Counted from the first letter of the stretch, positions 51,321-61,782 are shown. The stretch is 64,000 nt of DNA from Didymodactylos carnosus (GCA_905250885.1 CAJNOQ010000119.1:1-64000); one strand, 5' to 3'. Numbers and translations are program-made. Notes: a model not told the origin generated them from the sequence alone.

Positions 51321-51615
51321 CTGTTCAAATTTTTGTACAACAATTAGAATCAAAGTGAAAGAAGACTTGGTCTCATTGTTAAACTAGAGAAATTGTCACC
51401 AAAAGAAAATAGTATGAGACATGTTTCTATAAGTCTTCAGATCTCTTGGCTATTGATGAACTAAAAGTAATGAAGAGAAATTTACGCGCCATTATAATAC
51501 AATTCTCTATGGAACATGATGAAATTAGATTGATTTATGCCAAAGAGATGATTGTAGTTTTTTCGAGGTGCAAGTTAAACGAAATCATTTTTGCCAGAAT
51601 CTTCTACATTATACT
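51283..51615. repeat. Dynein 5' end and head-to-head flank, duplicated inverted at 59670-60013
   Basis: The segment covers dynein exon 1 (minus) and the start of an unknown plus-strand coding remnant (FYKSSDLLAIDELKVMKR, then FSMEHDEIRLIYAKEMIV, about 51424-51540). Its reverse complement, with few mismatches, is at 59670-60013. Here the unknown gene is cut off at about 51615, whereas the dynein gene is complete. Confidence 0.85.
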
Positions 51616-52169
51616 ATTCATTCATTTTTTTTAAAAATAAACTTCTCATTTCGCTTCATAAAACTTGACGGTAATATTTTGAAACGGAACTATATCGACG
51701 AATCACCCGGTATTAGTCTTGTGAATTTATGAGTTTCAAACAAAAAACGACTGTTTATTTAAAAATAGAATACGAAAATTGCAATTAGTTTATTTCTTTA
51801 TTGATTCTTAATAAAAAAAAGGCTTGCGAGTACAAGTCCTATTATGGGCCTAATACAATATTGAGAATGATGAATTTAAAAAAATGGCAAACTTTTAAGA
51901 AAATAACTAATTTTTAAGTTAGAATAGAAGAAGCTAAGGCAAGACAGTGGAGGATGTGAGTGATAATATGCACAAATGATGTGCTGCTAGCGATTTAAAT
52001 CTTTGCTGTATATAAAAAGTAAAGTAAAAATATTCTATACTATCTTTCGGTATAGGGTGAGACAGAAAAAAGTACAAAAATACATAAAATAATTAGAGTA
52101 GTTTAGCATCTATAGATAACGTTTCTTTTGTATATAAAAAAAGCTGAGTTACTATCTAGACGAGTTTTT
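51616..52169. other. Intergenic, nothing recognised
   Basis: AT-rich sequence without credible coding frames or repeat ends. Confidence 0.4.
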
Positions 52170-52500
52170 TCTAAACAATTGAAATTTTCTGTGCGACAAT
52201 CTGAAATCTTTCTTCATGCGAGTAAAAGCTAATTTTTCATCTTTAAATTACTACTTATATAAGCGTAAATATGTTGACTCTCCTAAATGTGGCTGTGGGA
52301 ATGATAATGAAGATATTGAGCACTATTTTTTGAACTGTCGTTTTTATAATAATGAAAATGAACAACTTAAACAGAAGCTCAATTTTTTAATATACTCAGA
52401 GTAGACACTTTACTACTGAATAATTTGGACTTTTGTACTTGGGTGAGGACTCAACATCTTGATGGAGTTACTAGTTATAAGTCCTTAGTAATGTAATTTT
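52170..52500 (+). pseudogene. LINE C-terminal fragment
   Basis: The peptide at 52216-52404 reads SSLNYYLYKRKYVDSPKCGC then GNDNEDIEHYFLNCRFY. The pattern CxC-x(7-9)-H-x(4)-C is the C-terminal zinc-knuckle-like region found after the reverse transcriptase of many non-LTR retrotransposons. No reverse transcriptase core is attached, so this is a 5'-truncated copy. Confidence 0.6.
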
Positions 52501-53221
52501 TATATAAATTACGGCAATTTATCAAAGCGCTTATTCTCCACAAGATTACCACTAGAGTCTTTCTGCACCTTTTCCCATCCTTTCCACTGTTTAAATCTTT
52601 TTTTTGCCGTTTTCATTTTTCTTCGTTGATTGAATGCAATCACGTTTGATAAACTTTATTTTCTATTCAGTGCATCTATAAAGTGAATCGTCACGCTTCC
52701 TAAACCTGCTGAAAAATGCATCCTTATCCCGCCAAATAGTTTTTTCTCTTACAAACGCGTCGAGAAGCGAAAAAAACTGCTTTCCGGTTTTCGTAGAAAG
52801 TCTATCTGCTTTTTTTTGCTTTTCGAACTTCTAAAGCTGGCAATCGTAGTTTTCCATATAACTTCACTTCAGCCCATAAGTCTTCACTTTATTAACTTAA
52901 TAGTCATGTTTTTTTCTTTCTTTCAATTCTGTTTCTGTTTCTCTCTCTCTCTCACGCTCGCTTGCATTTTTTATTCGCTTCTAACATTTGCTAATAGTCA
53001 GCTGAGAAGATCTTTATTCGTTGTAAAAATACCATGAGCATAATCAAAAATCTTTTATCGACAAATGTTGCTAATCTTTCATATGGAAAAATTCATTAGT
53101 CTGTTCATTCATAGATGTCGCGGTTGTTGTTTCTTTTTTAGTTAATGCTGATTCCATCGTTACGACCATTAAAACTAACGTTCATGGTAACATTTGATAT
53201 TTTGATTAAAGAAACGCAACC
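52501..53221. promoter_or_regulatory. Intergenic region upstream of the ANKUB1-like gene
   Basis: The space contains a short CT run near 52935 and no credible coding frame. It should include the promoter of the ANKUB1-like gene, but no specific element is visible. Confidence 0.3.
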
Positions 53222-54689
53222 ATGCTAAACATCTTTTTGAAAGCAACAAATGAACGATTCGTTTTGAAAGATATTCATTTTGATTCAACAGTCAGAGATT
53301 TAAAAGTTATTCTTGAAATAATTTGCGGAATTCCTGCACATCTACAATGGATCACATATTTAGATGAAGGTATTTGTGACATAACAATTTCATTTTCACT
53401 CCTGCAATAATATAAATTTTAATTTCAGGAGATTTGCTTGATAAAAGAAAATTAAAATATTACGATCCTGTGCCCGGTGCAACATTTGTACTAACTGTTT
53501 GGCATGTATATGAGCCAATTGTACAAGCAGTCGTGGCGGGCGATGAGGCTAAAGTAAATATATGTACACTTGTTTTATGTACGCATCATACAGTGAATAC
53601 TTTCTATCTGTAGCTTTCAAAATTAGGTGTTTTGCCACATCTAGAGTTTTCATCACCAATTGCCGACCGACTATCACCGGAAGATAAATTAAAATACATA
53701 AATGAACGTGCGAGTGTCGCAATGTTTACAGCAGCACATCGAGAAAAATTGAATATTGTTGAATTCCTTTGTCGACACAGTACGTAAGTTTTTCACAATA
53801 TGTTATTGAAAGTATATTCTTGAATAATAAAAGACGAAAATTTAAATTTAAGTGAATACAAATTTGAAAAGACAAAAGAAAAAAGACTGTTTTTATTGTT
53901 TGCTTTTTGGCTTTTATCCATTTTAAATTGTATCCATTTAGATGTTGGAATTAATTATCAAACAGCATCTGGACGAACACCATTGATGGTCGCAGCAGCA
54001 CATGGTAGTTTGAAAGTTATGACTACGTTATTAGAGCATAATGCAAACGTTGATATGAAAGATGTATTTAACCAAACAGCTGATGATTTTGCTGTTCTAT
54101 TCAATAACACCCAAAGTAAACGTGTATTAATTCAATTTCGTTGGAAAAAACGAATGGAAAACTCCTTGAAAAAGGGAAAATTGAAATCAGATGCTACAAC
54201 TGATCAAGGACCTAAAAAACCTGATACGGCAGCGAAAAAGGCACAACTATTAGCAAAAATTTCGGCCGATCGTGAAAAACAACATGCAAGACTCCTGTCA
54301 AGTCAAGAAAGATTAAAACAAGGTTGGGAGTTTTTATCATAACATCTAAATGACGTGATCAATAATAATATTTTCTTTTGCTTTTGCTTTTAGACTTTTT
54401 TCGACTTCAATCCGCGGAACAACCGTCGAAAGAAAAAACTGAACAAGATGACGAGGAATTAGATAAGAACGATAATATATCGGAAAAACTTTTTAAAGAA
54501 AATTCATTTGAAAATGGGCGTCAAGCATCGTCAAAATTAATACCAAAAGATAAATCATTGCCGGTAACAACACAACAACAACAGCAACCAAAATTATTTG
54601 CCACACAGTTTTATGATGTTTATTCAGATATGAGTTATGACGATTTTATCAAAATAAAAAATGCTTTTATTTCACAGTATTTTAATTGA
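53222..54689 (+). CDS. ANKUB1-like ubiquitin-fold and ankyrin repeat protein
   Basis: Five exons (53222-53369, 53429-53553, 53614-53779, 53942-54322, 54394-54689) join in one frame to 371 residues. Residues 1-75 form a ubiquitin-like fold (RFVLKDIHFDSTVRDLKVIL, GATFVLTVWHVYEPIVQAVV) resembling the second ubiquitin-like unit of ANKUB1. Two or three ankyrin repeats follow (VAMFTAAHREKLNIVEFLCR, GRTPLMVAAAHGSLKVMTTL, LEHNANVDMKD). The C-terminal third is a basic coiled region (AAKKAQLLAKISADREKQHA) and then an acidic, Gln-rich tail. The first ubiquitin-like unit of vertebrate ANKUB1 is absent, or lies in an unseen upstream exon. The family's function is not well established. All junctions are GT-AG and in phase. 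Confidence 0.85.
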
Positions 54690-55584
54690 AGCATATCAGA
54701 ATACATACATCGTTATCTAATGTCGTTAAAATAAAAACAATCAAGTTTACTCTCGGATAAAATCACTCAGTTTGGTCACCAAGAGAAAAATTGGACTATC
54801 CATTCAGCAACGAAGTAACAGTGTAACAATTTAATAAGAGACAAATCGAAGTTTTGGCAGAGATTTTTGAATCTTATTTTTAAATGTCAGATGATAATAT
54901 TTTTTTGTTTTTCATTTTTTTTAAGACGATCATCACTTTGTAATACCCTCTCAAAAGAGCACTTATAAGACATGAGCAACTGTGAGTTCGAGCTGACAAT
55001 GGAAACAGCATTGGTCAATATGATTATATATTCTTTTTTAATTATATGTACTTTCAATAAAATTATTAAATAAATTTAAATGATTTCTTTCTCGTCGCAA
55101 TCTTTGAATGTTATTTCTATTGTTGCATTTTTGAATAAAAAATCTCACTAATAAAAATTAACTACTCCTAGAATATTCAGCACTATCTGAAGGGACAACG
55201 AATAAAAAAGACTAAAGTGTAAACGAATGTTTGAACAAAGGGTTGAATTCTGATGCTAAAAAACGAAATAATCGATTGATGCCACTAATCATATGTTATA
55301 TTAAAAGACCGTCGCATTATAGAAAATTTACTGAAGCGTCTGGAGTAGTGAATTGTGAAATGAACTGAAGAAATTCATTGTGATTTACATATACTTTTGA
55401 TCAATCGAATACAAACAAGAATCTAGTGTAACATTTCATCTGTAATGCTTTATTTCTCGTTTATCCTCGAATTCATTCGCTGTTGGAGAAAAGAGTATTT
55501 TGATGAGGCACTGAATGTGTACACAGTGATTAACCAAAGTATATTGGACCAAATACCTATACCTGCAATCTATCTCATAGAAAA
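54690..55584. other. Intergenic, 3' flank of ANKUB1-like gene
   Basis: AATAAAA-type signals occur near 54730 and 55057. No further gene or clear repeat seen. Confidence 0.4.
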
Positions 55585-56070
55585 TTATCGCTAATTAAAG
55601 TAGCACCACTACACAAGATATTACAGGCTATAAAACAGCTAAAGAATCGCAGAGTGACCGATTAACTGTCGAATTCTTCAAAGCAAGGAGAATGGCTTCA
55701 GCAAAGTGGTTGCATCAAATTATTGAGAAATATGGATCGTCGAAGAAATGGTGCTGCATTGGATGATGGGGTTGATTATACGTCTGTACAAGAGCAAAGG
55801 TGATAAGCGGATCTGCGATAATTACAGCGGTATATCATTTTTGGTAGAGGCTAGTAAAATCTTTGCTCCAATCTCCCTTGATCGTCATATTCGATCGTCG
55901 GCTTTTGCAGCAATTAGCACGACTTCGAGCACAAAGATCAGCAATTTACCCGCTATTCACGCTTTAGAGACCTACACAAAGCTTATGATTGTGTAAATAG
56001 GGCATTGTGGTGGATACGCTAGAGTTATAGTATTCGAATGATCAAGCTTCTCTACTATGACTTTACAGAT
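55585..56070 (+). pseudogene. LINE reverse transcriptase fragment
   Basis: The plus strand shows AIKQLKNRRVTD, then IRLYKSKGDKRICDNYSGIS and FLVEASKIFA (55768-55868), then YTKLMIV/AYDCVNRALWW wording near 55975-56015. These correspond to the entry region, the finger motif (IPLYKKGD..NYRGISLL) and the first palm motif (F.KAYDSV) of non-LTR reverse transcriptases. The catalytic YxDD is not present and the frame shifts more than once, so the copy is dead. Confidence 0.7.
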
Positions 56071-56399
56071 GCTGTTCGAATAGACAGCGAAAAATTAACT
56101 GATGCTTTCATTATTAACACATTCACTGCCGAGCGCTTCAACCGCGTTTGAATACGCTATGCTCTCTAAAAAAAAAGGTTTATTACGAAACTTAAAAGGG
56201 TATAGAGAAGTGCAACCATTTCTAAACCCTTTTATGTTTCATAGAAGACAAGGTACAGTACAAAACCGTTTTAAGTGCATTCAAACGATTGATCAGTGCA
56301 TTTGCTTATTTCGTTATGTTTTTTCCTCATGATTTTTTCTCGAAAAATCAAAAATTACAGAAGTTTCAGGTATTTTTGAGTTCAGTTTGCGCCTTCCTG

Positions 56400-56572
56400 C
56401 ACAAGAACTTCATGTTTTTTCGAGAGGAAACCCATGTTTCTCCAGAAGAATTTCTTGTTTTCTCATGAAGAATGCGATGTTTCTGCACAGGAACATCATG
56501 TTTACTCCCGCAGAAACCGATGTTTCTCCACAAGAACTTCATATTTTATCTCGAAGAAACCCATGTTTCTCT
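56400..56572. repeat. 43-base minisatellite, four units
   Basis: Units start at 56400, 56443, 56486 and 56529, exactly 43 bases apart, each reading approximately CACAAGAACTTCATGTTT, then AGAAACCCATGTTTCTC. Because 43 is not a multiple of three, the repeat is open in more than one frame and encodes misleading Ser/Arg/Phe-rich peptides. Confidence 0.85.
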
Positions 56573-56622
56573 ACTACTGTTCCAAACTTGAGCTAAAAAA
56601 TTATTTAGTAAAATATTTAGAT

Positions 56623-57150
56623 TTATATAAGTAGAGTCCGGCAGAAGAGCATATGATTTTTTTCAAATGATTCAGTTATTCGTCCTTTTGGCATAACAAA
56701 GAGAATGCAGCTGAATCCCCGTTTGTTTCCTTTGATAAACTTAATTAACATTTTCATTGCATCCTTTGGCTTGACAGTGCCTTTTGAACCTTCATTTAAA
56801 CCAACTGTATCAATCAATTCAAACAGTTCTCCATTATAATCAACTTGATATGTTTCAAACTTAAATGTGCATCCGTTGGCGCCATCACATACTGTTGCTA
56901 CCTTTTTGGCAGCTAAAAGATTAACCAAACTGCTTTTACCGGCACCGGTTTGTCCGATAACGAGAATACGATTAACGCTACCTTTTCGTCCAATTTGTTT
57001 CAGAACCATATCTATATTATTACGATTTTCCAAATATGTACGCAATATGTTCATTGCCGATGTTTCGGATTCCATACCGAGTTCTTTGGCAATAGAGTGT
57101 AGGAATTGTTCGGTGAGAGTATCAATTACGACAGAAGCGACCACAGCCAT
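56623..57150 (-). pseudogene. Truncated P-loop GTPase, AIG1/GIMAP-like
   Basis: Starts MAVVASVVIDTLTEQFLHSI with a helical N-terminus of ~60 residues, then the G1 loop GQTGAGKSSLVNLLAA, a Thr in the switch region (GCTFKFETYQ) and the G3 motif DTVGLNEG. It stops after 175 residues, before the NKxD-type base-recognition motif and C-terminal helices expected for the family (usually 250-300 residues). The call as AIG1/GIMAP-like rests on the P-loop and spacing; a related septin-like GTPase is possible. Its first part is duplicated at 60577-61014. Probably a dead or truncated gene, although the N-terminal half is intact. Confidence 0.7.
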
Positions 57151-57338
57151 TGTCTTGCTTTCAATTGATGATATTTTTTTAGTAATCTATAAAGACAAAC
57201 ATGTATTTTTGAACAGCATTTGATACACTACTCTCATCTTACGAGGGAACCTCTCCAGGTGTCAAATCGCTTTTGGGTCGAGACTATACTCATTCGACAG
57301 GACCTAGTGAGTAGGTAAATACCTTAGAGTGGTTTGGT
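56901..57338. repeat. Source segment of a 438-base duplication
   Basis: This stretch, the N-terminal coding half of the GTPase plus about 190 bases upstream, recurs at 60577-61014 in the same orientation with one or two differences. The identity stops abruptly on both sides. Confidence 0.95.
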
Positions 57339-57728
57339 AGAAAGAGGCATTGCCATGAAAAAATAACATATTAAAAGATCATTGTAGATCAATTCGAGTT
57401 CATCATATGCATAGAAAAAAAGAATTAATCAAAAGTTAACATTGCTTTTCTGGTAGATTACGCATAGTTCATCCGTCTTCAAAGGTACCAATTGCCATCT
57501 ATGTCAGTCATAGAGCTCGTAGGAAATCCGATACCACGTCCGAACCGGGAAAATCAAGGTTTCGCTTGACACTGAATTTGAAGAGAACACCCTGGGCTAT
57601 TCGTCCATGAAAAAACTCAATACAATCCTATTGAAGAACTTTTACACACGGCCTAGTTTTCCAAAGATCTCATAGAAAACCTGTTTCACCTGTTCAAAAT
57701 CTATTTCAAACCTATTCATGGACAATAG

Positions 57729-57989
57729 TTGCAGATATGTCTGATGATGCGATATGCAAATTGTGTTTTAGCAGAAATAAATTTCTATTCATATTTAGGT
57801 TTATTTTATGTACATCTTCGTAATATAATACATGTGGATATCAAGTCATTCAATATTATGGTTGATATAAACGGCTCATGGCATATCGTTGATTTTGATT
57901 CCATTTATGAAATAGGCCAGCCAGTAAAATCATATGCAAAAAAATGTTATTCAGTAGATATAACTTTCATTTATTTTCATGATTTCTGA
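57729..57989 (+). pseudogene. Protein kinase fragment
   Basis: The frame contains IIHVDIKSFNIMV, matching the kinase catalytic loop (HRDLKxxNI, here HVD), and HIVDFDSIYEIGQPVKS, matching the DFG motif as DFD. No ATP-binding lobe, APE motif or later lobe is seen, so only the middle of a kinase domain is present. It may be an exon of a broken gene or a fragment moved into this patchwork. The altered HRD and DFG suggest a divergent kinase family. Confidence 0.55.
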
Positions 57990-58183
57990 AAATTGGGCAA
58001 ACTGCCCTATTAAACTCATTTTCCCTTTGTCGTTCATCTCATATGTAGAAAGTTAGCACACAATTAATCAGATAATATGATGATTTTTTTATTTATGTGA
58101 TTGCTTTTATTATTAATTATGGTACATTTCTCATACGACTGAATACGAGGCGTGATCAGATTACAACATCAAAACTGAATATG

Positions 58184-58475
58184 CAGTAGAGTCTCATGCT
58201 CTATATCCCGATCAGAACATATATCCCGTTTCGAATCAAACTATATCTCGATTAGGATATAGCCAAAAAACATATATCCCAATCGGGATATAAATTCGAT
58301 TTTTTTAAATAAAATTCATTAGTGAAAAAATGATGATGTTCGCGGAAAGTTTTGACCATACCACTGAAAAGAGCGTAAAAAACTGCATCAGATTCTTTCT
58401 TCCGACCAGCCACCTTTTTTAAAATAATACTGGAGGGTGACATTCTATATCCCGATGGGGATATTTTACAACGTT
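58184..58475. mobile_element. TATCCCGAT-rich element, possibly pogo/Tigger-related
   Basis: Opens with CAGTAGAGTCTCATGCTC, close to the well-known CAGTAGAGTCTC ends of pogo/Tigger elements. It repeats CTATATCCCGATC and its complement (GATCGGGATAT) at about 58200, 58225, 58270 and 58450. No matching right terminus (CTCTACTG) is visible, so it is truncated or only distantly related. Confidence 0.4.
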
Positions 58476-59061
58476 TTCTAGCTATTTTTAACATCTTCTA
58501 GAAATATCTTGATATTTTTTCTTACTCTGGACATACATAAGGTAGCTACATCCACTGAAGTATTCTCAATATCTCACGCTCGTCCACCGTGATTCGTCGT
58601 CCGTGCAACGAAGTAAACGTTTACAAAAAAGTTTTCGGATGTGTAAATTGCGTTCAAAAGTTTAAAGTTTTAAAAATGCTGCAGTATTTCATCACTCAAG
58701 TCCTAGCGGCTGATATGTGTTATGTTCTGTATCATCGTTGCACTACAAGTGCCACATTAACAAGTTTTGGATGGTTTTAAGAGCCATTGTCTAAGAAAAT
58801 AGGACAGTGGCAGACAGGCGGTTATACTAACATCAACCGAATCAAATTTTTACTAGAGCATCTAGACACCAAGACTAGATTGAATTAACAATTTCAGCTC
58901 TGGAAAATCCTTTCTTCCCGAGTTATGGTCGAAGCAAGTTGTACCAGTCGATAACTAGAAAAACGCTAGTTTTTGAGCAAAATGCGATTTTCTTAGAAAC
59001 TATGCGCGAGAAAAACTTCAAACTTTCAATGAACATTACTCATATGATAGTCTACCTCTGT
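58476..59061. other. Intergenic, nothing recognised
   Basis: A short frame at 58589-58780 has no family resemblance. No repeats with visible ends. Confidence 0.4.
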
Positions 59062-59141
59062 CTATTTCTGTTCTTTAGTAATCTAATACAGATTGTTACA
59101 ACTATTTCTGTTCTTTAGTAATCTAATACAGATTGTTTACA
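59062..59141. repeat. 40-base tandem duplication
   Basis: CTATTTCTGTTCTTTAGTAA and the following ~20 bases occur at 59062 and again at 59102, almost identical. Confidence 0.9.
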
Positions 59142-59191
59142 ACGACACCATTCTCTCTCTCTCTTCATCCTCTGAGTTGAAATGAAATTTA

Positions 59192-59862
59192 TTACACCGC
59201 AGGAGCATGCCGTGTTCCTTTAAGAACTGAAAAAGTAATCCAACCTTTCTCAAAAGCATCATCTTCAATCTCGGTACGAGGTTTGGGACATACACCTAGG
59301 TAATAGCAATAGGCTGTTTGTTCATCGGTAGTTTCAAAGTAGAGAGTGCCGTTAAAAGTAAATAATGCCACCAACGATTCAGTCGGAATTGGGAACGTAA
59401 CAGCACCACGATCGAGTGCGATTGACGGAGGGATTGTTAAAATGGCTGTGTTAACTATAATTGATTGATCTCGCCTAGTCCGTGATAACAATAGGCGTAA
59501 TGTTGTAGTCAATAATTCTCCAGGTGATTGCTTACGATAAAGATCGTATAATCGACCCATTAGCCAATTGGCTTCAAAAGGACTTACAAAAATGATATGT
59601 TTATTACGAGAGATCAGAACCCATCGTGCAGGACGTAGAAAAGGATCTAATGATTCTCCATGTGTTTGAACTAATGTAGAAGATTCTGGCAAAAATGATT
59701 TCGTTTAACTTGCACCTCGAACAATCATCTCTTTGGCATAAAACAATTTAATTTCACCATGTTCCATAGAGAATTGTATTATAATGGCGCGTAAATTTCT
59801 CTTCATTACTTTTAGTTCATCAATAGCCAAGAGATCTGAAGACTTATAGAAACATGTCTCAT
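59192..59862 (-). pseudogene. Unknown gene X, probably broken or missing an exon
   Basis: The minus strand first reads FYKSSDLLAIDELKVMKR and FSMEHGEIKLFYAKEMIV, ending RGAS with a stop. It then stays open in the same frame from about 59692 to 59192, with PARWVLISRNKHIIFVSPFE, LYDLYRKQSPGELL, PPSIALDRGAVTFPIPTES and ETTDEQTAYCYYLGVC. The second part has no ATG at its upstream edge (the codon there is TTG). Either a stop divides one gene or an intron is missed. The sequence looks like a globular protein but I recognise no family. The upstream part is shared with 51420-51615, next to the dynein start. Confidence 0.5.
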
Positions 59863-60013
59863 ACTATTTTCTTTTGGTGACAATTTCTCTAGTTTAACAA
59901 TGAGACCAAGTCTTCTTCCACTTTGATTCTAATTGTTGTACAAAAATTTGAACAGATGGCTGATACTAACACTGAGTCCTCGATGAGAGGCTCAATAACG
60001 AGTGATGTTTTAA
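59670..60013. repeat. Inverted second copy of dynein 5' end and neighbour
   Basis: Reverse complement of 51283-51615. The plus strand here carries the dynein start (ATGGCTGATACTAACACTGA at 59963 on) with the first ~17 codons, then departs at GATGTTTT (about 60013). On the minus strand the unknown gene X is longer than at 51 kb. Each copy thus keeps one gene and truncates the other. Confidence 0.88.
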
Positions 60014-60395
60014 CGAATACAGTTAAAAGATGAAAACGACTGTTTTTTAACACATAGATCGATGTTTCATCTTCTTCAAAAGCCCATTACCGGGCTAAAT
60101 AAAGTTATTTACGACTCGTTATCAATGGTTTTTTCATAATAATCACTGCGATCACAACACTCTTTCGCTATAAAAAACCCAAACGACTATTGTATTTTAC
60201 CACATCATGCATCTATCGGAGAGAAACGAGAGAACGGGACAGAAGAGGAAAGGGAGGAGTACCGTGATCAACGAACATGATAATAATCTGGATATCCAAC
60301 ATATAAATTTTTATTTCGTTTTTTTCAAGATTCTTAGGGATTTTTACTTTGGGTGTGTCATTTTCAATATGTATGTCAATGAATAAATCTTATTA
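60014..60395. other. Spacer between dynein 5' copy and TIR element
   Basis: Begins AACGAATACAGTT, a 13-base match to a word inside the TIR of the adjacent element, hinting at microhomology at the join. No gene seen. Confidence 0.4.
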
Positions 60396-61479
60396 GTTTC
60401 ATTATTATTAAAAATTGTTTATTAGTCATCGAGTGGGTTTTTTTATAAAATAAATAACGAATACAGTTCAACACGTTTGGAGATTCCTTTATAAATTGGA
60501 GAAAATAAATGTCAACGTGAAAAATTCCAAGTCGTTGTGTTTCTATAAGTCTTCAGATCTCTTGGCTATTGATGAACCTTTTTTGCAGCTAAAAGATTAA
60601 CCAAACTGCTTTTACCGGCACCGGTTTGTCCGATAACGAGAATACGATTAACGCTACCTTTTCGTCCAATTTGTTTCAGAACCATATCTATATTATTACG
60701 ATTTTCCAAATATGTACGCAATATGTTCATTGCCGATGTTTCGGATTCCATACCGAGTTCTTTGGCAATAGAGTGTAGGAATTGTTCGGTGAGAGTATCA
60801 ATTACGACAGAAGCGACCACAGCCATTGTCTTGCTTTCAATTGATGATATTTTTTTAGTAATCTATAAAGACAAACATGTATTTTTGAACAGCATTTGAT
60901 ACACTACTCTCATCTTACGAGGGAACCTCTCCAGGTGTCAAATCGCTTTTGGGTCGAGACTATACTCATTCGACAGGACCTAGTGAGTAGGTAAATACCT
61001 TAGAGTGGTTTGGTTTTCCAGGCCTTCTTTCATGAGATATCGAAGTTTTATTACACTTTTTAAAGAAGTGCCGTGGTCTCCCTCATGTCCCCGGATAATC
61101 ACCTTTCGAATTTAGACTTTAAACTTTGCACAGATAAAGGTCTCAATGAGACTAGTTTATTCTGAAAGTTTGAAACTTTTTGGCTGCTCCTATCCTAAAA
61201 TATGAACATGAAAACTTTTATCAAAAAATGTAATCGAGATACGTATGTTACTACACAACGTCTGAGGGTAAAATATAAATAGCCTCATTTACTTATCGTC
61301 GTCGAATTAGTGAGCGCTTTTGTCATTGTTTGTTACATAACGACTTGGAATTTTTCACGTTGACATTTATTTTCTCCAATTTATAAAGGAATCTCCAAAC
61401 GTGTTGAACTGTTTTCGTTATTTATTTTATAAAAAAACCCACTCGATGACTAATAAACAATTTTTAATAATAATGAAAC
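60396..61479. mobile_element. TIR element carrying captured gene fragments (Pack-type)
   Basis: Two 141-base terminal inverted repeats, 60396-60536 and 61339-61479, differ at one visible base and begin GTTTCATTATTATTAAAAAT. TA flanks both outer edges (60394-60395 and 61480-61481), fitting a TA target duplication as in Tc1/mariner-type elements. The interior contains 60538-60577 (40 bases matching 51422-51461, next to the dynein start), joined directly to 60577-61014 (438 bases from the GTPase locus 56901-57338). About 325 bases of unknown origin follow. No transposase is encoded. The simplest reading is a non-autonomous transposon that has acquired two host segments. Confidence 0.75.
60566..60826 (-). 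pseudogene. Captured N-terminal GTPase fragment inside the TIR element
   Basis: Starts at the same ATG as the gene at 57150 and keeps the P-loop (GQTGAGKSSLVNLLAA), but ends after about 86 codons where the captured segment joins the 40-base dynein-flank piece. About 190 bases upstream of the ATG came along, so the original promoter might be included. Confidence 0.8.
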
Positions 61480-61500
61480 TATAAAAATAATAGTAAAGGA

Positions 61501-61782
61501 TTGGGAGAAATTTCAGAAGAAGCATTAGAATCAACTAATAAAGATGTGCGGAGCTTTCGTGAATTTCTGCCGAGAAAGTGCGGCCATATTGAAACAATTA
61601 CCGACGTATTTAATCCACTATTCCTTCGTAGTGACCCGGTAGTTAATTACACAGTACGTGAATCATGGGCCAGACGGAAAAGAACGAAAAGTGCCATTTT
61701 TCGTGTCAAAATGAAGATGATGCTTTGTTCAAAAGCCTCATTGAGAAAGGTTAATTGCATTTTTTCATCATTTCGAATTTGA
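61501..61782 (+). pseudogene. Transposon-type protein fragment, family uncertain
   Basis: Reads GEISEEALESTNKDVRSFRE, FLPRKCGHIETITDVFNPL, FLRSDPVVN. The wording (SEEAxExxNKxxRxxRexxxRK...TDxxxxLLxxSDP) recurs in proteins from DNA transposons in many animals as far as I recall; I cannot assign the family. It begins right after the TIR element, which may have inserted into it. Only this C-terminal-looking piece is present. Confidence 0.4.

Noticed and set aside
53222-54689. Bacterial-type ankyrin effector
   Set aside because: It has four in-phase spliceosomal introns and a ubiquitin-like N-terminus matching animal ANKUB1.
56387-56634. Protein-coding gene rich in Ser, Arg and Phe
   Set aside because: The frames are by-products of a 43-base minisatellite that is open in two frames at once.
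61501-61782. Assignment to a named transposase family
   Set aside because: The SEEALESTNKD...RSDPVVN wording looks transposon-associated, but no catalytic residues are present to name the family.
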